A DNA stretch of 64,000 bases from JABFRZ01 sp036376275 (GTDB taxonomy: Bacteria; Planctomycetota; UBA1135; GCA-002686595). The DNA lies in assembly GCA_036376275.1 (NCBI GenBank), contig DASVAP010000014.1, positions 1 to 64,000 on the forward strand. The letters are read 5' to 3'. Every line of letters begins with the position of its first letter. Within the stretch, counting starts at the first letter, position 1. Of this stretch, positions 48,936 to 57,522 are shown piece by piece. The notes beneath the pieces were generated by a model, which made no database searches, was not told the DNA's origin, and saw only the letters and a list, made by a program, of their open reading frames with translations. The position numbers were made by a program, and so were the translations under genes.

Positions 48936-49882
48936 GGCCGCTCCTCGCCCGGACGCAGGCGGCGCAGCAGCTCGAGCGCCGGCGCGTGCTGCGCGTCGAG
49001 CAGGAGCGCGCGCTCGGCCCAGCGCACGGCCTGCGCCTCGGCCGCGAGCTCGAGGTAGAGCTCCGCCAGGGCCATGCAGGCCGCCGGATCGCGGCTGTGC
49101 TCCTGCTGGTGCGCCAGCGCGGCCGTCAGGCGCTTGCCGAAGGCGCGCAGGCGCTCGAACTCCGCGCGCATGCGCTCGGCCGCCGCCGGATCGCCGAGCC
49201 GTCCGTACAGGACCGCCAGGGCCGAGGGCGGCCCCGGGTGCGCCGGGTTGGCCGCGCGCGCCGCGAGGTAGGCGTCGCGGGCCTCCTCGAGCCGCTCCTC
49301 GCCCTCCAGCGCGAGCCCGAGGCGCAGCAAGAGCTCGTCGTCCCCCGGCAACAGCGCGCGCGCGCGCGTCAGCTCCTCCACCGCACGCCGTGTGTCGCCC
49401 TCGGCGGCGAGCAGGAGGCCGAGCTCCTTGCGCGCGAGACCGTGCTCCGGATCGAGCTCGAGCGCGCGCGTGAGTCGCGCCGACGCCTCGGCCCCGCGGT
49501 CGGCCTTGGCCAGGCCCCGTCCGGACCAGTAGGCGGCCTCGGGGTCCTGCGGTGCGAGGAAGCAGGCCTCCTCCAGGTGCTCGATCGCGCGCTCGAGCCG
49601 CGCGCGGTCGACCGTCGCCGTCGCGAAGCGCACGTCCGAGTGGCTGAGGAGGAGCTTGCCGAGGGCCAGATGCGCCTCGGCCCAGTCCGGCGCCAGCTCG
49701 GCGGCCCGCTCGAGCTCCGCCGCCGCCTCGAAGGGCTTCTCCTCCGCGAAGAGGGCGCGCGCGCGGGCCATGGCCTGGACGGCCTCGGCGGAGGGTCTGG
49801 CCGGCGCCGGAGCCCCGTCGCCGCAGGCGGGGCCGAGCGCGATCAGGAGCCCGAGGAGCATCGAGTGGGGGAGCGAGATCAA
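48932..49882 (-). CDS. TPR-repeat lipoprotein
   Basis: 316 residues from TTG 49882; an internal ATG at 49861 gives 309. I prefer TTG because it gives a lipoprotein signal of normal length (Cys at residue 20, IALGPAC), though the lipobox is weak. At least five tetratricopeptide repeats follow, for example PFEAAAELERAAELAPDWAEA, ASARLTRALELDPEHGLAR and RAVEELTRARALLPGDDELL. This pairing of a TPR protein and an FG-GAP/ASPIC protein is common. A -10-like TAGATT lies about 26 bases upstream. Confidence 0.85.
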   Translation of the reverse strand: MISLPHSMLLGLLIALGPACGDGAPAPARPSAEAVQAMARARALFAEEKPFEAAAELERAAELAPDWAEAHLALGKLLLSHSDVRFATATVDRARLERAIEHLEEACFLAPQDPEAAYWSGRGLAKADRGAEASARLTRALELDPEHGLARKELGLLLAAEGDTRRAVEELTRARALLPGDDELLLRLGLALEGEERLEEARDAYLAARAANPAHPGPPSALAVLYGRLGDPAAAERMRAEFERLRAFGKRLTAALAHQQEHSRDPAACMALAELYLELAAEAQAVRWAERALLLDAQHAPALELLRRLRPGEERP

Positions 49883-50007
49883 TTCGGGGGGCCCAGGAAG
49901 GAACGGAATCTATCGTCCCCGCTGGGCGGGAAGTCGCGTGATCTCTGGCCCGCGGCGGGCTCGGGAGCTTTCCCGCCGCGCGAACGCCCGGGTCCTGGAC
50001 GGAGAGC

Positions 50008-50013
50008 TATCCT
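50008..50013 (+). promoter_or_regulatory. -10-like TATCCT and RBS before the beta-helix gene
   Basis: TATCCT is followed by GGAGG (50022-50026), five bases before TTG 50032 and eleven before ATG 50038. The spacing favours TTG as the start. Confidence 0.35.
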
Positions 50014-50031
50014 CGTCCGCTGGAGGTCTCG

Positions 50032-51516
50032 TTGCACATGAAACTTGCGCTGGCGTCGGCCGTGCTCTTCCCGTCCCTCCTCGCGGCCCAGGCGACGATC
50101 CGCGTGCCCGCGGACGTGCCCACGATCCAGGGCGCGATCGAGCTCGCCCAGGACGGCGACACGGTGCTCGTCGCGGCCGGGACCTACGGCGAGCTCGTCG
50201 ACTTCCTCGGCAAGGCGATCACCGTCACGAGCGAGAACGGCGCGGCCGTGACCACGATCGACGCGACGGGTCTGTTCGACAGCGTCGTGCGCTTCGGGAG
50301 CGGCGAGGGGCCGGACTCCGTCCTGCGCGGATTCACGGTCACGGGCGGCAACGGCGGCTCGCAGGTCGGTGGGATCCACGCCCTGGGAGCCTCGCCGCGC
50401 ATCGAGGCCTGCATCGTGCGCGGCAACACCACGGCCGCGTCGGTCGCCGCGGGCGTCGGCGGGAACGTGCGCATGGTGGACTGCCTGGTCGAGGGCAACA
50501 TCGGCTTCGCCATCGCCGGCGGGGTGTGGGGCGAGGCCGTGCTGCGCCGCTGCACCGTGCGCGGCAACCAGGGCTACGACGCGGGCGGGATCGCGCTGCT
50601 GGGCAGCGGTCGCGCCACCGACTGCGTCATCACCGGGAACACCTCCGAGGAGGGGACCTATGGCGGCGGCGTCAACCTCGCTGGCGCAGCCACCTCGCTC
50701 GTGCGCTGCGTGATCGCCGAGAACACGGCCGTCTCCCGCGGCATGTACCCCGTCTCCAGCGCGGGGGTCTTCACCTTCAGCGCCAGCGGCGCGCCGCTGA
50801 TCCTGAACTGCACGGTCGTGCGCAACGCCGTGGTCTCCCCGCACGTGCCGCCGGGCGAGGACTGCGGCGGGATCCAGGGCCCGGCGCAGGTCGTCAACAC
50901 GATCGTGCGCGACAACGACGGGCTCCAGATCGGCCTGCGGGCGACGCCCCAGGTCGCCTTCTCGAACGTCGCGGGCGGCCACCCGGGCCCCGGCAACTTC
51001 GACCTCGACCCGCTCTTCGTCGATCCGGCGAGCGGTGACTACCACCTGCAGCCGGGCTCGCCCTGCGTGGACGCCGGCGCGCCCCAGTCGCCCCCCGATC
51101 CCGACGGCACGCGCGCCGACGTGGGCGCGTTCCACCTCCCGCAGGCGTTCGTGGTCGTGCGCAACGGCACCGGCCTCAACCCGATCCTCCTGACGAGCGT
51201 GACGGCACCCCGAATCGGCGCCGACTGGCACGCGCGCGTCGACTCGAGCTTCCTGGCCGGCGCCGGGCTGAGCGTGATCACGGTCCGCACCCTCGGGCTC
51301 GACCCGGGCCTCGTCCTGCCGCAGGGTGAGCTCCTGGTGGACGGGAGCGAGCTCCACCGCGCGGTCGCGGCGAGCTCGGGCGGGACCGACGACCTGCTGG
51401 TTCCGATCCCGAACGTCGCGGCCCTGGTCGGACGTGTCGCCCACGCGCAGGGGATCCTGTTGGCGGGCCGGCGCTTCCGCCTGGGGAACGCGCTCGAGCT
51501 GCACCTCGGACACTGA
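50032..51516 (+). CDS. secreted right-handed beta-helix protein
   Basis: 494 residues. Signal peptide KLALASAVLFPSLLAAQA. The mature protein begins ATIRVPADVPTIQGAIELAQ followed by DGDTVLVAAGTYGELVDF, the standard entry into a pectate-lyase-like parallel beta-helix. Repeats with N-G-G and C pairs continue to about residue 330 (LRGFTVTGGNGGSQVGGIHA, IEACIVRGNTTAAS). The block DPLFVDPASGDYHLQPGSPC is a common family ending. The last 110 residues form a separate domain. The catalytic residues of polysaccharide lyases are not evident, so an adhesin or structural role is possible. Confidence 0.88.
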   Translation: MHMKLALASAVLFPSLLAAQATIRVPADVPTIQGAIELAQDGDTVLVAAGTYGELVDFLGKAITVTSENGAAVTTIDATGLFDSVVRFGSGEGPDSVLRGFTVTGGNGGSQVGGIHALGASPRIEACIVRGNTTAASVAAGVGGNVRMVDCLVEGNIGFAIAGGVWGEAVLRRCTVRGNQGYDAGGIALLGSGRATDCVITGNTSEEGTYGGGVNLAGAATSLVRCVIAENTAVSRGMYPVSSAGVFTFSASGAPLILNCTVVRNAVVSPHVPPGEDCGGIQGPAQVVNTIVRDNDGLQIGLRATPQVAFSNVAGGHPGPGNFDLDPLFVDPASGDYHLQPGSPCVDAGAPQSPPDPDGTRADVGAFHLPQAFVVVRNGTGLNPILLTSVTAPRIGADWHARVDSSFLAGAGLSVITVRTLGLDPGLVLPQGELLVDGSELHRAVAASSGGTDDLLVPIPNVAALVGRVAHAQGILLAGRRFRLGNALELHLGH

Positions 51517-51520
51517 TCCG

Positions 51521-52177
51521 TCAGAGGAGCGCGAAGGCCCGCACGGGGAACGAGCCCACCCCGCGCACCTTCGGCGGCACCGCGAAGAAGCGGAAGCCGC
51601 GCTCCGGCAGCGCCGCCAGGTTCGTCAGGTGCTCGACGATGCGCACGCCGCGCGCGAGCAGCAGGCTGTGCACCGGCCGCTCGCCCGTCGCCGTGTCGTC
51701 GATGTTGAGCGAGTCGATCCCGACCAGGGCCACGCCGCACGCGACGAGCCGTTCCGCCGCCCCCTTCGTGAGGAACGGGTGCCCGACCCCGTACTCCGGC
51801 CGCCCGAAGTGCTGCGACCAGCCCGTCGCGACCAGCACCGCGTGGCCGTGCAGCTCGCCGAGCCCCGCGAAGCGCTCCGCCTCGATCGCGCGCACCTCCG
51901 GCGGCACGCGCACGACCACGCCCGGCAGGTCGGCCAGCGACTCCAGCGCGAGCGCGGCGATGTCCTGCCCGCCCTCGAAGCGGTGGAAGGGCGCGTCGAG
52001 GTACGTCCCCGTGTTCGCCACCATCTCGATCCGCCCGATCGAGAACTCCGTGCCCTCCGCGTAGTGCGCGCGCGAGCTCTTCCGGTCGAGGTGCTCGCCG
52101 ACCCGCGCCGCCGGCAGGCCCGGATAGGTCACGAGCCCGTCGTGGATCGTGTGGGAGAGGTCGACGAGGCGGGGCAC
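51521..52177 (-). CDS. cyclase-family (kynurenine formamidase-like) protein
   Basis: 218 residues from GTG 52177. LVDLSHTIHDGLVTYPGLP supplies the first metal-binding His, and NTGTYLDAPFHRFEGG corresponds to the family motif HxGTHxDxPxH with Asn and Tyr in place of two His. GIDSLNIDD and PVHSLLLARGVRIVEHLTN complete the fold. The GTG is chosen over a longer form because it begins at the first conserved strand and lies 11 bases after the transketolase-like stop, with GGGG before it. The reaction is unknown. Confidence 0.85.
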   Translation of the reverse strand: MPRLVDLSHTIHDGLVTYPGLPAARVGEHLDRKSSRAHYAEGTEFSIGRIEMVANTGTYLDAPFHRFEGGQDIAALALESLADLPGVVVRVPPEVRAIEAERFAGLGELHGHAVLVATGWSQHFGRPEYGVGHPFLTKGAAERLVACGVALVGIDSLNIDDTATGERPVHSLLLARGVRIVEHLTNLAALPERGFRFFAVPPKVRGVGSFPVRAFALL

Positions 52178-52188
52178 GCTACGGCCCC

Positions 52189-54522
52189 CTACACCACCCG
52201 CAGCTCCGCCAGGCGCTGCTCGCGCTCCTGCGCGAAGCGGGCGATGCCCTGCCACAGCGACTCGGGGTCGATGTGGGCCTCCTTCTTCAGCTCCTCGACG
52301 CTGCCGCCGGTGCGCCAGCGGTCGTCCCAGTCGGAGGACATGGCGTAGCGCTCGGCGGTCCGGTGGGGGAGCCAGTCGTGCATCAGGCGGCGCGCGCCGT
52401 TCGTGATCACGGTCGAGTCGAGCCAGTCGGCGCGCGGGAGGACCGAGTCGCGGTAGGCCTGCGGTTGCATCTGGAAGAGCTCCCAGGAGACGGCCTGGAC
52501 CAGCTTCACGTTGGGGCCCTGGCCGGCGTGGAAGCGGGAGAGGAGCGCGTAGACCGACTCGGTCGTGCTCGTGCCCTGGACGATCAGCGTGCCCTCCTTG
52601 GCGCGGTGCGGATCGTGGGGCTTGAGCACGTAGGCGCCGCGCGCCGCCTCGAGGTGCGAGGGGATGCCGAGCTTGGCGCGGTCGGGCACGGTCACGGGCG
52701 GGCGCGTCAGGTGCAGCGCGACGATCGGCCGGCCGCTGCGCAGCGCGGCGGCCAGCGCGGGCGCGACCTCGTTCGTCTCCCAGGGGTGCAGGTTGACGAC
52801 GTGGCCGTCGGGGAAGAGCTGCGTCACGCCCGGGGCGAAGATGCCGAAGTGCGTGCGGCTGTCCTCGGCCGTCTCGGGGCCGGAGTGGCCGACGACCCAG
52901 ATCAGCTTGCCGAGCTTCAGCGGGCAGTCCTGCGCCAGCTGGCTGAAGAGGCGCATCAGGCCGTACTTCAGGTACGAGAAGCTGCCGTAGGTCGAGCAGG
53001 CGCCCCAGTAGCCGAGGAACTCACGCTCCGGCTCGGCGGCCATGTTCGTGACGGCCAGGCCCGCGACGAGGCCGGCGTTCGTGAACTCGGTGATCTGCTG
53101 CGGGAGCAGCGCGCCCTCGGGGCGCTTCGCGCGGTCGTACCAGTCGAAGCCCTTGAAGTCGCCGAAGCTCTTCGCGAAGCCCGAGATGTTGGTCGAGTCG
53201 GCCAGATCCGCCGAGCAGGCCAGCACCAGCGGGCGGCCCATGTGCTTCGCGGCCTCGGCGTTCAGCCAGGCGCCGAAGCTCGCGAAGCCCTGGCGGTTCG
53301 GGGCCTTGGTGCCGGGGGCGACGAAGAGCGCGGCGGGGAGCTTCTCCGGCGCGAGCCAGCCCGTGTCCTGCGCCAGGTTGACCGGAGAGGCCAGGCGGAA
53401 GGCCTTCGGCTTCGTCGGCACGGACTCGCCCAGCTCGACCAGCGTGTCGGAGAGGTACTCGACCAGCTCGCGATCCTCGCGCAGCACCTCGAAGACGGTC
53501 TCGAACCAGCCCTTCGTCTGCGCGCGGCACTGCTCCTCGCCCGGATCCTCCACGTCGCCGAAGCCGGCGAACTTCACGCCGTGGCGCTCCTGGAAGTCGG
53601 CGCGGCACTTCCAGAACAGCTCCGAGTTGCGCTTGTGGGGCGAGCCGTGCGAGTGGTAGTCGAACTTGTGGTAGCCGCGCCCCTTGCGGGTCTCGAACCA
53701 CACCATGCCGGGCCGGCCGGCCGGCGTGCGGTCGCGCACGATCGCCGCGAGGGCCTGCTCGATCTCGACGTAGTCCTCGCCCTTCTTCGTGCCGGCCACG
53801 CGCCAGCCGTAGGGCTCGTACCACGAGGTCGGGTTGCCGTGCACGACGCTCGAGTTCGGGTTCGGGTCGATGCCGTGGTCGTTCCAGTCGAAGAGCACGA
53901 TCAAGTTGTCGAGCCCGAGGCCATGGGCCGAGTTCTTCGACTCGTGGTGCGCGCCGGCGGTGTGCCCGCCCTCGCCCTCGACCGCGAAGACGCGCACCTC
54001 GCCCGCGCCGGCGTGCTTCAGCGCCAGGGCCTCGCCGACGGCGGCCGGCATGCCGTGGCCCGACGGACCGGTGTTGAACTTGAAGAAGAGCGTCTTGCCC
54101 TCCATCTCCGCGTGCCCCGGCAGGTGCCCGTTGTGGCGCAGCCACAGCAGGTCCTCCCACACGAGCTGGCGCTCGGCCGCCTTCGGCACGAGGAAGCGCG
54201 CGTCGCGCGTGCGCTCGTGGCGGATGCGCAGGGCCTCGTTGTAGACCGCGAGCAGGGCGTAGACCGCCGGGCAGCAGTGCCCCGCCACGAGCACGAAGCG
54301 GTCGCCGAAGGCCTTCTCGGGGTGGCGGATGTCCCAGCGCAGCGCGGCGCCGAGCGTGCTCGCCACCAGCATCGGCACCTTCGAGCGCGAGCCGCCGGGA
54401 TGGCCGCTCTGGCGCAGGTTCAGCATCAGGTCGATGCACTGGTCGACCAGGTCGCCGGTCTTCTGCCAGCGCAGGTGATGGGCCGAGGACGCTTCGACGT
54501 GCGGCGACGGGGCGGTTTTCAT
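52189..54522 (-). CDS. transketolase-like thiamine-diphosphate enzyme
   Basis: 777 residues, longer than classical transketolase (about 660). The N-terminal block is LMLNLRQSGHPGGSRSKVPM, with GHCCPAVYALLAVYNE, FNTGPSGHGMPAAVGEALAL and the ThDP motif GEGGHTAGAHHESKNSAHGL to DWNDHGID, where GEG replaces the usual GDG. The pyrimidine and C-terminal domains follow (FTNAGLVAGLAVTNMAAEPE, FGIFAPGVTQLFPDG). It probably transfers two-carbon units in the pentose phosphate pathway, but the divergent ThDP motif means another ketol transfer is possible. It is followed by the cyclase gene on the same strand. Confidence 0.85.
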   Translation of the reverse strand: MKTAPSPHVEASSAHHLRWQKTGDLVDQCIDLMLNLRQSGHPGGSRSKVPMLVASTLGAALRWDIRHPEKAFGDRFVLVAGHCCPAVYALLAVYNEALRIRHERTRDARFLVPKAAERQLVWEDLLWLRHNGHLPGHAEMEGKTLFFKFNTGPSGHGMPAAVGEALALKHAGAGEVRVFAVEGEGGHTAGAHHESKNSAHGLGLDNLIVLFDWNDHGIDPNPNSSVVHGNPTSWYEPYGWRVAGTKKGEDYVEIEQALAAIVRDRTPAGRPGMVWFETRKGRGYHKFDYHSHGSPHKRNSELFWKCRADFQERHGVKFAGFGDVEDPGEEQCRAQTKGWFETVFEVLREDRELVEYLSDTLVELGESVPTKPKAFRLASPVNLAQDTGWLAPEKLPAALFVAPGTKAPNRQGFASFGAWLNAEAAKHMGRPLVLACSADLADSTNISGFAKSFGDFKGFDWYDRAKRPEGALLPQQITEFTNAGLVAGLAVTNMAAEPEREFLGYWGACSTYGSFSYLKYGLMRLFSQLAQDCPLKLGKLIWVVGHSGPETAEDSRTHFGIFAPGVTQLFPDGHVVNLHPWETNEVAPALAAALRSGRPIVALHLTRPPVTVPDRAKLGIPSHLEAARGAYVLKPHDPHRAKEGTLIVQGTSTTESVYALLSRFHAGQGPNVKLVQAVSWELFQMQPQAYRDSVLPRADWLDSTVITNGARRLMHDWLPHRTAERYAMSSDWDDRWRTGGSVEELKKEAHIDPESLWQGIARFAQEREQRLAELRVV

Positions 54523-54574
54523 GAGTCAGGGGAGGGCGGAGCTCCCTACGGTAGCGCAGGAAGGGACGCGCCGG

Positions 54575-54603
54575 TTGTGGGCTCCGCGCGGGGGGGCTCT
54601 AAT
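54575..54603 (+). promoter_or_regulatory. predicted sigma-70-type promoter of the second sulfatase-fold gene
   Basis: TTGTGG (54575-54580), a 17-base spacer and TCTAAT (54598-54603, 5 of 6 to TATAAT). The GTG start at 54616 is 12 bases further on, so the leader is very short. Confidence 0.55.
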
Positions 54604-54615
54604 CCGGGGCGACGC

Positions 54616-56562
54616 GTGCCGGTCCTGCGCTCCAGACGACCCCTGCCGATCCTGCTGGCGCTCGTCGCCGCCTGCGGTGAGCGCGGTCCGCGCGAGGAGA
54701 TGCCGGTGGTCGTCGTCGAGCGCGACTTCCTGGAGCCGGGGACCTGGGAGGTCGTGCGCGCGCGCGCGGACGCCCCGCCCTCGGTCCAGGCCCTGACCCC
54801 GTCGCTGGCGCCGGGTCAGGGGGACATGCCGGCCCTGGTCGTGCCGCCGCCGGGCGTGGTGAAGATCGAGGTCCCGGCCGGGGCCGTGCCCGCGCGCCTG
54901 ATGACGCGCGTCGGCGTGGACGCCCTGATGTATCGCGGGCTGACCGAGGCCGAGCCGAGCCTGCGCATCGTGTTCGAGGCGCGCGCGGGCGAGCGCCTCC
55001 TGGCCCGCGAGGAGCTGGAGCTGGTGCGCGAGCGCCACGCCGAGAACGCCTGGCGCGACCTGGGCGGACCGGAGGGGCTCGCGCTCGACGTGCCCCAGAC
55101 GATCACGCTGCACACCTCCGCCGTGTGGCCCGACGGGCGCGAGCGTGCGCTGCCCCACCCCGTGCAGGCGGGCTTCGGGGGCCTGCGCCTCGAGCGGCGT
55201 CTCGCGCGCACCCGCACGCGCTCATCGCCGCGCGCGCCGAACGTCGTCCTGGTGGTGATGGACACGCTGCGCGCCGACCGGCTCTCGACCTACGGCTACG
55301 CGAAGCCGACCGCGCCGCACCTCGACGCCCTGGCGGCGCGCGGCACGCGCTTCGAGGCCTGCTACTCGACCGCGAGCTGGACCTGGCCCGCCACGGCCTC
55401 GCTCCTGACCGGGCTCACCCCGGCCGAGCACCGCGTGATCAACGAGGGCGCGAGCTACCTGGTCGAGGCCGCGCCGACCCTGGCCGAGGCCCTGCAGCGT
55501 GCCGGCCTCACGACGGCGGCCTGGAGCGCCAACCCGATCGTCTCGCCGGCGCGCAACTTCGACCAGGGCTTCGAGCGCTTCGAGCCGGCCGGGACGGCCT
55601 TCCGCAAGACCCAGGAGTTCTTCGAGGAGGTGCGCGCCTTCCTGCGCGAGCGCCGCGACACGCGCTTCTTCCTCTACCTGCACCTGGCCGACCCGCACAC
55701 GCCGCTGCGCCCGCTGCCGGAGGGCCTGCGCGCGGTCGCGCCGGAGGTGCCGCCCGGCTTCGCGGAGCGGAGCGACCGCCTGTACCGCGCCACGAGCAAG
55801 GGCCAGGCGGTCAAGGGTGAGGGCGAGCTCGACTTCGCGGGCATCGCCACGCCCGAGGAACGCGCCTGGACCAGCCAGCTCTACGACGCGAGCGTGTGGA
55901 GCGGGGACCACTGGCTCGGCGCGCTCGTGGCGGAGCTCGCGGCGCTCGAGCTCACCGACCGGACCGTCGTGGCCTTCACCAGCGACCACGGCGAGGAGCT
56001 CTTCGAGCGCGGCTTCCTCGGCCATGGCCAGAGCGTGCGCAGCGAGCTCGTGCGCGTGCCGCTGGTCGTGGCGGGGCCCGGGGTCCCGGCGGGCCGGGTG
56101 GAGCCGGGCGCGGTCTCGGCGCGCGTCGTCGCCCCGCTGCTCGCGGGTCTGGCGGGTGTCGCCTTCGACTCCGACGCGCGCGCCCTGGGCGTGCTGCGCG
56201 AGGGGCGCCGCTTCGAGGAGCTCGTCACCTTCACGACCCGCAAGGGCTCCTGGAAGGGCCGCAACCTCGTGCACGTCGACGGCGCGCTCGAGGGCGCGCT
56301 CAAGCTCGAGCTCGCGCGCAACGGGGCGCCGTGGGGCGCCGCGGCGCCCTCCGAGGAAGGCGACTGCGCGCTGTTCGACCTGCGCGCGGATCCGGGCGAG
56401 ACCCGGGACCTCTCCGCGGCGCGCAAGGCCGAAGCCGCGCGGCTGAGGGCGGCCCTGGACGAGCTGCTCGCGAGCCAGCACCGCATCGGCTACGACGTGC
56501 CCGCCGGTGGCCTGACGCAGAAGATGCTCGAGGACCTCGGCTACTCGGGCGACGGGCACTGA
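54616..56562 (+). CDS. sulfatase-fold lipoprotein with Thr at the nucleophile position
   Basis: 648 residues. A lipoprotein signal (PILLALVAACGERG) leads to about 180 residues of an unassigned beta-rich domain, then the sulfatase fold: NVVLVVMDTLRADRLSTYGY, SEASLLTG-like active-site loop, VVAFTSDHGEELFERGFLGH and the C-terminal CALFDLRADPGETRDL. The active-site loop is ASWTWPATASLLTG, so residue 256 is Thr where sulfatases have Cys or Ser. Thr is the nucleophile in phosphoethanolamine transferases of the same superfamily, so this is likely a phospho- or sulfo-transferase/hydrolase not needing formylglycine. GTG start chosen for its charged n-region before the hydrophobic segment. Confidence 0.85.
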   Translation: MPVLRSRRPLPILLALVAACGERGPREEMPVVVVERDFLEPGTWEVVRARADAPPSVQALTPSLAPGQGDMPALVVPPPGVVKIEVPAGAVPARLMTRVGVDALMYRGLTEAEPSLRIVFEARAGERLLAREELELVRERHAENAWRDLGGPEGLALDVPQTITLHTSAVWPDGRERALPHPVQAGFGGLRLERRLARTRTRSSPRAPNVVLVVMDTLRADRLSTYGYAKPTAPHLDALAARGTRFEACYSTASWTWPATASLLTGLTPAEHRVINEGASYLVEAAPTLAEALQRAGLTTAAWSANPIVSPARNFDQGFERFEPAGTAFRKTQEFFEEVRAFLRERRDTRFFLYLHLADPHTPLRPLPEGLRAVAPEVPPGFAERSDRLYRATSKGQAVKGEGELDFAGIATPEERAWTSQLYDASVWSGDHWLGALVAELAALELTDRTVVAFTSDHGEELFERGFLGHGQSVRSELVRVPLVVAGPGVPAGRVEPGAVSARVVAPLLAGLAGVAFDSDARALGVLREGRRFEELVTFTTRKGSWKGRNLVHVDGALEGALKLELARNGAPWGAAAPSEEGDCALFDLRADPGETRDLSAARKAEAARLRAALDELLASQHRIGYDVPAGGLTQKMLEDLGYSGDGH

Positions 56563-56580
56563 AGCGCGGCGCGCGGCACG

Positions 56581-57460
56581 TCACGCCAGGCGCGGCGCGG
56601 CGCGCGAGACCAGGCACGCGCTCCCGCAGGCCAGCAGGCGCACCCAGCCCGCCTCCGCCGGCCCGCGCAGGAGCCGCGACCCCGCGGACTCGAGCGCGGC
56701 CAGCTCGGCCGCGTGCCAGCGCAGCACGAAGGCGAGCTGGCGCCCGCGCAGGGGTCCGAGCGCCGCGCACAGCTCCCAGCCCTTGGCATAGAAGCCGCGC
56801 GTCCAGTCGATCTGGCGCTGGACGACGCGCACGAGCTCCGGGCCGGCGCGCTCGCCGGTCAGCTCGGCGAGCATCACGCCGCCGCGCGCCAGCTCCTCGG
56901 CCGGGAGGCGCAGGCGCCCGTGCGCGAAGGCCGGACCGAGCTCCGCCAGCCAGGCGGTGAGCTGCAGCGCCAGCGCCAGCGCGTCGGCCAGGGCCTCGTT
57001 GCGCGGGCTCTCGGCGCCGGCCAGGCGCAGGTAGAGCCGCCCCTCCGGCACCGCCAGCGCGCGCGTGGCCCAGCAGCGCCTCGCGCGTCTCGAAGGCGCC
57101 CAGGTCGTCGCGCCGGCGCTCGTGCAGCGGGCGGCGCAGGAGCTCCTCCGGCAGCGCATGGCGGCGCAGTGCGAAGGACAGCGCCGTGCCGAGGGGCGAC
57201 GTGGGGCGCTCCTCGAGGGCCGCGTCGAGCTCGCGGATCAGGGCCTCGAGCCCGCGGCGGCGCTCGAAGCCGTCCGGCAGGGCCGCGAGCTCGCGTCCGA
57301 GCGCGTGCCAGGCGAGCAGCGCGAGCCAGCTCTCGCGGCCCTCGCGCGGCAGCGCGGCCAGCGCCAGGCGTCTTCGCCCGCGGCGCGGCGCGAGGTAGCT
57401 CCGGCAGCGCTCGCTCGCTTCCGCGCGCGAGAGGCTCTGGGGCAGGAGCAGCGCGTGCAC
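56581..57460 (-). pseudogene. squalene/phytoene synthase-like gene with a frameshift
   Basis: The N-terminal half reads from GTG 57460 (LLLPQSLSRAEASERCRSYL to FETREALLGHARA). The homologous C-terminal half continues in another frame (LAVPEGRLYLRLAGAESPRN, ALALQLTAWLAELGPAFAHG, RLRLPAEELARGGV) to the stop at 56581. The break is in the run GCGCGCGCG at 57057-57065; adding one GC unit would rejoin the frames. The family assignment rests on the FETREALLGHA and QLT-to-RLRLPAEELAR blocks. Both Asp-rich catalytic motifs are absent, so even the repaired protein would lack normal prenyl-transfer chemistry. It may be a decayed gene or a phase-variable one. Confidence 0.6.
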
Positions 57461-57466
57461 GCGCGC

Positions 57467-57472
57467 ATTCTA
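57467..57472 (-). promoter_or_regulatory. -10 element TAGAAT of the squalene/phytoene-synthase-like gene
   Basis: TAGAAT on the minus strand ends six bases before the GTG at 57460 with no ribosome site between, so a leaderless transcript is expected. Confidence 0.45.
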
Positions 57473-57486
57473 GGGAGGCGCGGCGC

Positions 57487-57515
57487 TTGCCCCCGCCGGT
57501 GGGCGCGGGTCTCAT
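57487..57515 (+). promoter_or_regulatory. predicted promoter of the purine nucleoside phosphorylase gene
   Basis: TTGCCC (57487-57492), a 17-base spacer and TCTCAT (57510-57515), seven bases before the ATG at 57523. The -35 is the same TTGCCC as at 1896. The transcript would be leaderless or nearly so. Confidence 0.5.
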
Positions 57516-57522
57516 CCGTGAC

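Noticed and set aside
52189..54522. Phosphoketolase instead of transketolase for the ThDP enzyme
   Set aside because: The N-terminal QSGHPGGS block and overall order fit transketolase; phosphoketolase signatures are not seen, although the altered GEG motif leaves the substrate open.
52273..54615. N-terminal extension of the second sulfatase-fold gene by about 780 codons
   Set aside because: The extension is antisense to the transketolase-like gene, and a lipoprotein signal plus promoter mark the start at 54616.
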